DNA of 64,000 nucleotides from contig JAKSYS010000100.1 of assembly GCA_022925895.1 (NCBI GenBank), forward strand, positions 58,823 through 122,822, in the 5' to 3' direction. Source of the stretch: Fragilaria crotonensis (taxonomy: Eukaryota > Bacillariophyta > Fragilariophyceae > Fragilariales > Fragilariaceae). This document shows, piece by piece, positions 55,224 through 64,000 of this stretch; within the stretch, counting starts at the first letter, position 1; every line of letters starts with the position of its first letter. A model generated the notes under the pieces. The model was not told the origin of the DNA. It did not search any database and saw only the letters and a list, made by a program, of their open reading frames with translations. The position numbers and the translations under genes were made by a program.

Positions 55224-56393
55224 TCAAGTATTTATCGAAAGCCTCGGTGTGTATTCATCAGCGTCGGCCCGAAGCTTTGCAGCCTCATGTTCGTCAGCGT
55301 CATTCACATCCCCGAGTATCTCAACTTGTGGGAGCACATCATTACCTAGCTCCGCAAACACCTCGTCGTTAGTCCGATCGTTTCCGATCTTTTCGTCAAT
55401 CGACTTCAGCAACTCCTCGATATCCTCTCGCATGTCGGCCTTCTCTTCCGGGGTCAGGGACCAAACTGTACTTCTCACGATAGGTTTGGCAGATTTTGGA
55501 AGGAGGAACACGGCGTCCCCTCCGCCATAGTCTTCTGCTGGCCCAAGCCAGCATGCCAATTTCCTCTCGTTGTCGCTATCAAGAAAAGCCACGACTTCAT
55601 ACCAGCCGTGCATGATGTACAGAGAGATGTCTGGCGTCCAACCGTGTACCTGTTCAAAGGCGCTCCTGCCATTCAGGTCCGGATGTGAACCAGCAACAAA
55701 GGATCGGATCCTCGCGCATAAGTTCACCAAATAGTTCCAAAGCCGCCTCGGCGATTTCATTTTATCCTGTAACCTCCGTACCATCCTTTTAATTCCCTTA
55801 TGTCCAACTCAGCCTTGTTCTGGAATGGCGAATGGGGTTCGGTATACTTCGGATCGATTGAGTATTTCCGGATCCGTTTCTTCCATTCCCGCCACCCCTC
55901 CATTGTCGTGTCGTTGTCGCAAAGCAATGTCTCAGGAATTCCAACCTTTTTAACGAAATCGTCGAGCGCATAAATTGATTCGTTCTTCCTCTCCATCGGG
56001 TATACCTTCGCGAATCCACGGCCGTTTCCAATCACGTGGGCGTACCTTTGGGACTCCAGAGAAAGCACCTTGGGCTCCATTATGTCCGCATAAAACATCC
56101 CACCCATTCGCGGATAGCGTAGGTGCGCCATTTGCGTTTTGAATCGCCGCGTTGCTGGGTTTGGTATGGATCGAACCCCTTTGTGTCGTCACATTAAGGG
56201 TTTTCTTCGCTGTCTCGATCCCAACCAACCATCGCTTGGCGACATTCTCGGGTGTCACTTCCGAAGTCACATCACCGGTTCGAATTGCATACACCTTTGT
56301 ATCCGCTTCGTACGTTGTCAGTGCGGCGACACGTCTCAGTATAGGGTCGTTGTCGAGCGTTCCGACTTCGTTCGCGGTCTCGATCTCAAACAA
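55224..56393 (-). pseudogene. Copia-3 integrase
   Basis: Frame 56393-55950 holds ENVAKRWLVGIETAKKTL. Frame 56131-55757 has MGGMFYADIMEPK (first Asp), ETLLCDNDTTMEGWREW (second Asp) and EPHSPFQNKAELDIRELKG (Glu). Frame 55784-55224 carries FEQVHGWTPDISLY and WLGPAEDYGGG, the post-core part. At least two frame changes. Confidence 0.75.
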
Positions 56394-56416
56394 AGATTGT
56401 GTAGCTTCGAGGGTTC

Positions 56417-57065
56417 TTATGCAACTTTTGATTCTATGTTTATCGGACTTGGATCTGAGGACTTTAAGCGCCGAGCTCGTAAAGTTGAAATTGTAGAATC
56501 GTCCGTCTTGGAATCCTCCTCCACGAGCGAGAGCGCGAAGTTACTAGGAATCCATTCGACGTCAGACGTCAGTTCGACATGGAGTGCGACATCGTCGAGT
56601 TCGGCTTGTGTCGGCAGTCGCGTGGTAAAACCAGCAATAACGCCTTCGAGGTCAAAAGGAATGGTCAAGGGCTCAGAGGGTACATGAAGACCGAAGATCG
56701 AGTCGGGGCATACTGTCTATGTCGTTCGTCGACATGCACATCATTGTCTCGTAATTGGTTCGAGAGAGGAGGGAGAAGCTTAGTGATTCACCGAAGAAAA
56801 GTGCCTCATTGATAATCAGAACAAATGTGGCGTTAGAAGTTGGACAGTCATATGCCGTTGCCACTGTTGCGATTGGTACCGTCTTTGATGGGTAATCAGG
56901 CGAGTACGCTTCAACCGTCGCGTTTCGCCCCGAGTATTCCAAGACGACGCAGTTGCCTCCAGCGACGCATGTGTCGGCGTGAGAATCCATTTCACACCTT
57001 CCCGCGCGATGGTCGCCTTTAGTGATCGCGTCATAGTCTACGGCATACACAGCCCTTGATACCAT
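56417..57065 (-). pseudogene. Copia-3 aspartic protease
   Basis: CEMDSHADTCVAGGNCV is the protease box of one group of diatom copia elements (Asp-Ser-His-Ala-Asp-Thr rather than DSGA). The text continues with FVLIINEALFFGESL before a frame change at ~56670. Confidence 0.75.
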
Positions 57066-57083
57066 CGCGACAGTGTGTTCATG

Positions 57084-58471
57084 TCAGGCACTGTCCTTCT
57101 TCGCCTTCTTCTTATTGTGCGCACCGCGGCCGAATTCTTTTCCGGCAGCGTCGTCAGCGCTCGAATCGTCTTCGTCCTCGTCACTCTCGTCCTTCTCCTT
57201 TTTCTTATCCACCTCCTTTAGCACATCTTTAATCTGCTTCTTAAGGGCTGCCACTGACCTCTTCTTCCCCTTCGATTTCTTGCCGTCCTTATCCTTATTC
57301 CATGTTCTGAGCTGATCTTGCTGCTCTTGGGTGAGGAGGCGATAGATCTTCGGGGGATACCACTTGTTCTCCAACTTAAAGTTCTTTGGAAGTTTCCTCC
57401 TTTTCCCTTCTGGTCGGATTTTCTCCGCCGCTCTTCAATCCAGAGATGTTCCGCTCCTTACTCTTCTCAAGGGTAGCTCGATTTTCGACTGTCGTGGATA
57501 AGTACTGCTGACAGAGCTGAAAGTCATTCAACAGCTTCACATCGCCCAGCACAACCGAAACGGCCGATTCCAATTTTGGATCGGTAATACCCTTTAAGAA
57601 ATCTGCAACCTTTTAGATTCCGGGACGGCCTCTGAGGGATCGCAATCAAGAATCTCGTTATGAGCTGTCTGATGGGTATTGATGAAGTCCTGGAATTTGT
57701 ATTGGCGACGTGAACCCGAGTAAACGGCGTTGGAGATTGACGCATACGCTTTGTTCTTGCGCGTAATCTTTGATGCCGTTCCTCGCACTGTGTCTTTAAA
57801 GCCAAGTACGCCCTCCTCCCATCTTGAGACCTCTCGAATTTCTTAATGTACGACCATCCCTCACCGTTAACAGTAAACGACTTTAACTCGCGATAGAATC
57901 GGGGTTATCGATGTCGTAATGCCTCCCGGAAAATAGTCGCCTCAATAAGGTATTCGGTTGGTGTACCGAAGTTTGCGGGAATCAGGGGTTCATCTGGATT
58001 ATCTCTCTCATTTCTAGCCAAGTAGATAAGAGGGATCTTTGCGGCACCCACGATCTGACGGAGGTAGTTCTGGAACGATTCGTTCCAGAGAGCCCACCCG
58101 GTAAGCTTTTTCAAAGCGTCCGGCTTCGATGCATCCTCATCCTTGGCGGCGTCTTTAAGCTCATTGTACTCCTGACATTTTGCCGTGAAGATCGCGACGT
58201 CTTCACCTGTGAAGTCATCAGCGTCTGCATCAAGTCCGGTGCGCTTCCTTTCATCTGCCCAGAAACGAAGTCCCTTCAAATTCTTTAACGCCATGAATGG
58301 CATGTTGATTTGGGCCATGTTCCTAGGTGGATTCCTCGCGACCGAAGTCGCCATCGAGTTCAACTCCGACTCTGTTGCAAGCAACAAGTCGTCTGGTGAG
58401 TTAAATCCTTGGCTTATAAGGTATCGGATGGTTTGGGCATTGAAGCCACAGAGCTCGAGGGCATTCTCCAT
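57084..58471 (-). pseudogene. Copia-3 gag
   Basis: ATG at 58471 gives 188 residues of capsid-like sequence, including FMALKNLKGLRFWADERKR and LTGWALWNESFQNYLRQI. Further pieces in shifted frames follow (57805-57376). The last frame (57374-57084) is a Lys/Glu/Asp-rich tail in place of a clear zinc knuckle; none was found. Confidence 0.7.
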
Positions 58472-58882
58472 TGTGGTTAGTGGTCAAATAGCGCAAAAGC
58501 TCAAAAGTCGAAGAAGTGTGCAAACAAACAAGGTATAGTGAGAGAGAAGCGAATCTTATAAATGTCGATTTATATGTGACAACGGACGTGAAGATCATGT
58601 GACTTGCCATTCTTAGAAGAAGAGTCACCTCAAGCCGGTTTCTTATTGGCTGTTATTGGTGTATTCGATATATGCCTTATATGATGCCCAAAAATTAGTG
58701 GGGCATATGATAGGCAATCGAGTCCTTTCGAGTTACTTTACTCGTCTGAATCAAATCTCAACAATCCTGCTCAAGATCGGATCCATCATATTGACCATGA
58801 TGGACCAATCGGTCGTAGTTCTTCAATCACAAACGACCAGATAGCGCCATCTTTATCCATTGAGCTGTTGGGTCTGATAAAC

Positions 58883-59070
58883 TGTTAATTCCACGTGATG
58901 ATCAAATATTGATAAGCATGTCAAAGATATCTATAGTTAAACCGACCAATCACTGGAATGTGTGCACCTTTCCTGACCTCCGTAGTTTATACTGTCGTTC
59001 GTACTACTGTCCAATAATCATATTGTCGTACCGATGCCCATATACCAATACGCCACATGTGATATTAACA
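58883..59070 (-). repeat. Copia-3 5' LTR
   Basis: 188 bp, no difference seen from 52600-52787. The bases just inside (GTTTATCAGACCC in element sense) share TATCAGA with initiator-Met tRNA primer sites of many copia elements. Confidence 0.9.
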
Positions 59071-59250
59071 CAGCAATCACTACACAGCAGAACTTAACAG
59101 AGTGCAATATGCAATGGCTAAATGTATAAGTTTAGGCCTACGATCATGTTGGTGAAGGTGCCATACTGCCCTTCCTGACAGGTGATTTGCTAGAAGGAGT
59201 TAGGGGCTCGGTGTCGTGGGGGCTCGAGTTGGCTGAGAAGTGGTGGGTAA
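59071..59250. other. Short gap between Copia-3 and LTD gene B
   Basis: About 180 bp without gene support; it contains the 3' flank of gene B and the CAGC target duplicate. Confidence 0.5.
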
Positions 59251-62200
59251 TCAAATTGGATTGGTAGTAGGATGGGAACCAGTTGGCTGCGTAGTAGGGG
59301 ACGCAGTTGGACTAGCAGTGGTGGGGAATCCAGTTGGCCGCGTAGTAGGGGACCCAGTTGGCCTTGCAGTGGTGGGGAATCCAGTTGGCCTTGCAGTGGT
59401 GGGGAATCCAGTAGGCCTTGCAGTGGTGGGGAATCCAGTAGGCCTCGCTGTGGTGGGGAATCCAGTAGGCCTCGCTGTGGTGGGGAATCCAGTAGGTTGA
59501 GCAGTCGTGGGGACTCGAGTTGGCTGAGCTGTTGGGAGTCGAGTTGGCTGCGAAGTCGTGGGGAGTCGAGTTGGCTGAGCTGTTGGGAGTCGAGTTGGCT
59601 GCGAAGTCGTGGGGAGTCGAGTTGGCGGAGCAGTCGTGGGGAGTTGAGTTGGCTGAGCAGTCGGAGAACCAGTGCGCTGGTCAGTCGGAGAACCAGTGGG
59701 CTGGTCAGTCGGAGAACCAGTGGGCTGGTCAGTCGGAGAACCAGTGGGCTGAACAGTTGGAAGTGCCGTGGGAAAAGTAGTGGGAGATGAAGTTGGAGAA
59801 GAAGTCGGGGAGGTAGTTGGAGCAGAAGTTGGAAAAGAAGTGGGGGAGGTAGTTGGAGCAGATGTTGGAAAAGAAGTGGGGGAGGTAGTTGGAGCAGATG
59901 TTGGGAAAGAAGGGGAGCAGTGCGAAGTAGTTGGAAAGAAGTGGGGAGGTAGTGGGTGAAGTGAAGTTGGAAAAGAAGTTGGGGAGGTAGTTGGCGAAGT
60001 AGTTGGAAAAGAAGTGGGAGCCAGAGTAGGCCTTGCAGTGGTGGGGAATCCAGTTGGCCGCGTAGTAGGTGACCCAGTTGGCCTTGCGGTGGGGAATCCA
60101 GTTGGCCTTGCGGTGGGGAATCCAGTTGCCTGCAGTGGTGGGGAATCCAGTTGGCCTTGCAGTGGTCGGGAATCCAGTAGGCCTAGCAGTGGTGGGGAAT
60201 CCAGTTGGTTGAGCAGTTGGGATTCGAGTTGGCTGCGAAGTCGTGGGGAGTCGAGTTGGCTGAGCTGTTGGGAGTCGAGTTGGCTGCGAAGTCGTGGGGA
60301 GTCGAGTTGGCTGAGCTGTTGGGAGTCGAGTTGGCTGCGAAGTCGTGGGGAGTCGAGTTGGCTGAGCTGTTGGGAGTCGAGTTGGCTGCGAAGTCGTGGG
60401 GAGTCGAGTTGGCTGAGCAGTCGTGGAGAGTTGAGTTGGCTGAGCAGTCGGAGAACCAGTGGGCTGGTCAGTGGGCGATGCCGTTGGGGAAGTAGTGGGC
60501 GATAGAGTTGGAGAAGAAGTAGGGTAGGTAGTTGGTGACTCAGTGGGCGAGTTAGTTTGCCCACAGCCGGACGGACAGAGACTGAGACCATCAATGGTGT
60601 CCGTGGTGAACTCGTCGTATTGGACCGTGCGATTGAAAGCATCGGTAGTGACAACATCCCTGATTCCACAAGACTTCTTGCGGTATGTCTTGTCGGTACC
60701 AAAATCAGTTCGATTTCCAACCTGGCCGAATGAGTCTACAACAGTGCCGCTTACACCGCTCTTCCTTAGCACGACAGCATCGTCACCATTGAAGTTAAGA
60801 AAACTAGAAGTCTGGTTGGCATTCAATAGTATGCCAGATGCGGCTTGATTGTTGGCAAGGACAAAGGATCCTCCGGCGGGAACAGTCCCACTGAGTGCGA
60901 TGGATGTTGCGGAAGTGGCACCGTTGAAGTATATCTGAAGCACGTAGTTCGAAGTTGTCAAGTTGACAGCGCTCGAAGATGGTGATTGCACAACTCAATG
61001 ACTTTGTTGAAGGAGGTACCTCGATGTACTCGCTGATAACCAAATCAGTAGCCACGGACCGTTGGGGAGGCAGTGGACAACACCGTCGGGGAGGCAGTCG
61101 GAGAAGAAGTCGGTGACTTGTTGGGGAGGCAGAGGCGACGCATTCGAGGACCTGTTGGCTGCGCAGTGGGTAACGCAGTTGGTGACGCGACAGTTGGCGA
61201 TGCAGTGGGCTGGCCAGTTGGCGAAACAGTCTGCCCACAGCCGGATGGGCAGATATTGAGACCGTCGAAGGTGTCCACGGCGAACTCGTCGTATTGGTCC
61301 GTGCTATTGAAAGTGTCTGTAGTGACAACATCCCTGATTCCACAAGACTTCTTGCGGTATGTCTTGTCGGTACCAAAATCAGTTCGATTTCCAACCTGGC
61401 CGAATGAGTCTACAACAGTGCCGCTTACACCGCTCTTCCTTAGCACGACAGCATCGTCACCATTGAAGTTAAGAAAACTAGAAGTCTGGTTGGCATTCAA
61501 TAGTATGCCAGATGCGGCTTGATTGTTGGCAAGGACAAAGGATCCTCCTGCCGGAACAGTCCCACTGAGTGCGATGGATGTTGCGGAGTAGTGGCACCGT
61601 TGAAGTATATCTGAAGCACGTAGTTCGAAGTTGTCAAGTTGACAGCGCTCGACGACGGATTGCACAACTCAATGACTTTGTTGAAGGAGGTACCCTCGAT
61701 GTACTCGCTGATAACCAAATCAGTAGCCGCCACGGACTCCGTTGGGGAGGCAGTGGACAACACCGTCGGGGAGGCAGTCGGAGAAGAAGTCGGTGACTTC
61801 GTTGGGGAGGCAGAGGGCGACGCATTCGGAGGACCTGTTGGCTGCGCAGTGGGTAACGCAGTTGGTGACGCGACAGTTGGCGATGCAGTGGGCTGGCCAA
61901 TTGGCGAAACAGTCTGCCCACAGCCGGATGGGCAGCTATTGAGACCGTCGAAAGTGTCCACGGCGAACTCGTCGTATTGGTCCGTGCTATTGAAAGTGTC
62001 TGTAGTGACAACATCCCTGATTCCACAAGACTTCTTGCGGTATGTCTTGTCGGTACCAAAATCAGTTCGATTTCCAACCTGGCCGAATGAGTCTACAACA
62101 GTGCCGCTTACACCGCTCTTCCTTAGCACGACAGCATCGTCACCATTGAAGTTAAGAAAACTAGAAGTCTGGTTGGCATTCAATAGTATGCCAGATGCGG

Positions 62201-63155
62201 CTTGATTGTTGGCAAGGACAAAGGATCCTCCTGCCGGAACGATCCCACTGAGGGCGATTGTGTTACCGAGAGTAGTGGCACCGTTGAAGTATATCTGAAG
62301 TAAGTAGTTCGCAGTCGTCAAGTTGACAGCGCTCGACGACGGATTGCACAACTCAATGACTTTGTTGTTGGAGGTACCCTCGATGTACTCGCTGATAACC
62401 AAATCAGTAGCCGCCACGGACTCCGTTGGGGAGGCAGTGGACAACACCGTCGGGGAGGCAGTCGGAGAAGAAGTCGGTGACTTCGTTGGGGAGGCAGAGG
62501 GCGACGCATTCGGAGGACCTGTTGGCTGCGCACTGGGTAACGCAGTTGGTGACGCGACAGTTGGCGATGCAGTGGGCTGGCCAATTGGCAAAACAGTCTG
62601 CCCACAGCCGGATGGGCAGCTATTGAGACCGTCGAAAGTGTCCACGGCGAACTCGTCGTATTGGACCGTGCGATTGAAAGCATCGGTAGTGACAACATCC
62701 CTGATTCCACAAGACTTCTTGCGGTAAGTCTTGTCTGTACCAAAGTCAACTCGAACTCCGACCTGACCATACGAGTCCACAACAGTCCCGGCAGCTCCAA
62801 CTTTGAGAACAATCGCATCGTCACCATTGAAGGAGAGAGAACTGGAAGTCTGGTTTGCCTTTGACAAGATGTTGGTAGAGGCTTGATTGTTTGCAATGAC
62901 AAAGGATCCTCCTGCTGGAACAGTGCCACTGAGAGGGATTGTAGAAGTGGAAGTGCCACCGTTGAAGGATATGAAAAGCACGTAGTTATCAGTTGCCAGA
63001 TTGACAGCGCTCGACGACGGATTGCACAACTCAATGGCTTTGTTGTTAGACGTTCCCTCGATGTACTCGCTGATGACAAGTTCGTTGGCTGCCGAAGCAA
63101 AAGTGCCGAAAGCGATGCCGACTAGATAAATCACTGCCCTGAAGTGATTTGCCAT
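59251..63155 (-). pseudogene. LTD gene B: four lamin-tail domains and PT-repeat tail, with indels
   Basis: The start at 63155 is the ATG equivalent to gene A; signal peptide and LTD1 are nearly identical to gene A. LTD2 (~62450-61920), LTD3 (~61740-61230) and LTD4 (~61040-60560) follow, each with LVISEYIEG, PAGGSFVLANNQ and CGIRDVVTTD, joined by PT linkers with a GCGQT-x-SP hinge. The frame runs unbroken from 63155 to about 61590, then needs a 1-2 bp shift (GCCACTACTCCGC against GCCACTTCCGC in LTD4). The LTD3-LTD4 linker and LTD4 start show five or more short deletions. The tail (60545-59251) is PT-repeat with units QPTRLPTTS, TSFPTSAPTTSP and ARPTGFPTT, with frame changes near 60130 and 59940. 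Probable role as for gene A. Real decay and assembly error cannot be separated here. Confidence 0.75.
60560..62620 (-). repeat. About 680-bp tandem repeat (LTD + PT linker), three copies
   Basis: Equivalent points (CAGTAGCC...CACGGAC) lie near 61046, 61721 and 62404, i.e. 675 and 683 bp apart. Copies are almost identical over the LTD core, which indicates recent duplication or gene conversion. LTD1 of gene B is outside this homogenised set and is closer to LTD1 of gene A. Confidence 0.8.
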
Positions 63156-63224
63156 GGTTTTGCGATGAAGTGTTCCTCTTGAGCAATTCTTTGAATGTGG
63201 AGAAATCGCAAGGCTCTTAGTCAA

Positions 63225-64000
63225 TAATGCTACGGAGTGTTGATGGGGGCCTTGCGTTATCAGTGATTATCCGTCACTTACCTATGAATCTATCTTGTAG
63301 AGCCGAATTGAGCTGGTTCTGGTTCGGTAACAGCGCTGCTTGAACGAGATGTGGGCAGAATTATGCTCCAGCATAATTTCCGATAACACGAGCGACGTCG
63401 ATGAGCGTTGATCAGGAACTCATCATTCGCACATTCGCAAGCTGGACCATGTCCGGTGGGCAGAAAGAGCACCATTCTGAATCTTAATGCCGCCCCATGA
63501 ATCTTTCATGATGATTGATCATTATAGCTTCATAGCATGTATGCCTAATATGACCATACCTATCGCTGCCGTGACCACCAGGGATTTATAAAAGGTACCA
63601 GTACTGTACCTGGTAGTCCGGAGTCCGGAGTGCGCATCCGCGTTACGGTGTTACGGATACTGTTCCTGTTACTCCGAGTCATCTTCGACGATGCTCGTCA
63701 GATGAGGGTGGTGATGCCCTTTGCAAAGTGAATCTTCCTGAACCATACTATGTGCGTATTCCCGCCGCGACGTGTCGTCTCAGAACAACTTGATGCGCGG
63801 TATCTGTTATCTGCATACTGTTAGATACCTTGAACGTACAACACGCGACACATAGTGCTTTTTAGGGAATCTATAGATTCGCATTACCCACACGAAACAC
63901 ATCCTCACACAGAAATCACCGTGAGGCAGAGGTGCTCCTGTCCCCGCTGAGATTCGCTCTCGGTGACCATTGTTTTGCATCAAGACTCAAAATGTGCCTA
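63225..64000. other. Gene-free stretch at window end
   Basis: No supported gene. A GGTACCAGTACTGTACC palindromic patch is at 63594-63610. Confidence 0.4.

Larger units (their letters stand above)
52600..59070 (-). mobile_element. Copia-3, complete LTR retrotransposon
   Basis: 6,471 bp with two 188-bp LTRs that appear identical, ends TGTTAAT...ATTAACA (perfect 7-bp inverted ends). Four flanking bases match (CAGC at 52596-52599 and 59071-59074). Minus-strand order gag, protease (DSHADT), integrase, chromo-like segment, RT (YVDD), RNase H. The interior has about ten frame changes. The insertion lies only 0.18 kb from the 3' end of LTD gene B. Confidence 0.9.

Noticed and set aside
59240-60505. 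Plus-strand frames opposite the PT tail of LTD gene B
   Set aside because: Same repeat by-product as in gene A.

Overview
The window looks like nuclear DNA of a diatom, most likely a pennate one. The reasons are three Ty1/copia elements with diatom-type (CoDi-like) signatures, a broken gene with a DUF6824-like domain that is expanded in diatoms, short GT-AG introns (64-92 bp), and secreted lamin-tail proteins with long Pro/Thr repeats. No rRNA, tRNA, CRISPR array or bacterial operon was seen. The species cannot be named from the sequence. Many reading frames are broken by single-base indels, so either much of the DNA is decaying or the assembly carries indel errors; both readings are kept open throughout.

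Layout. 1-4.2 kb: a plus-strand partial gene faces, tail to tail, a minus-strand set of frameshifted pieces carrying an acetyltransferase (GNAT) domain, a Ulp1-like protease and a second, papain-like cysteine protease. 5.2-7.5 kb: two intron-containing genes diverge from a 215-bp shared upstream region. 7.9-14.2 kb: a degenerate minus-strand LINE (coiled-coil ORF1, AP-endonuclease, reverse transcriptase). 14.2-21.8 kb: a Harbinger-like MITE split by a complete Copia element (Copia-1; identical 314-bp LTRs, CCATA target duplication). 22.5-24.3 kb: a secreted cysteine-rich tandem-module protein. 25.8-27.3 kb: a broken DUF6824-like gene. 27.8-29.1 kb: an intact sulfotransferase-like type II membrane protein. 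29.5-32.1 kb: a broken DDE transposase. 33.4-35.25 kb: a partial PIF/Harbinger element (transposase remnant plus Myb/SANT-like gene). 35.9-36.25 kb: a dense array of GACTCA motifs.

37.2-39.6 kb holds an intact secreted protein with two lamin-tail domains (LTD) and a long PT-repeat tail. A paralogue with four LTDs lies in opposite orientation at 59.25-63.16 kb, so the two genes point at each other across about 20 kb. That interval is mostly mobile DNA: a second Harbinger transposase (42.2-43.46 kb) cut where the LTR of Copia-2 begins, Copia-2 itself (43.46-49.9 kb, no 5' LTR seen), and a complete Copia-3 (52.6-59.07 kb, identical 188-bp LTRs).

Probable host genes are therefore few: the divergent pair, the Cys-rich secreted protein, the DUF6824-like gene, the sulfotransferase and the two LTD genes. 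Three of these are predicted to be secreted cell-surface or wall proteins and the sulfotransferase would act in the Golgi, so a surface or extracellular-matrix theme is possible but is inference only.
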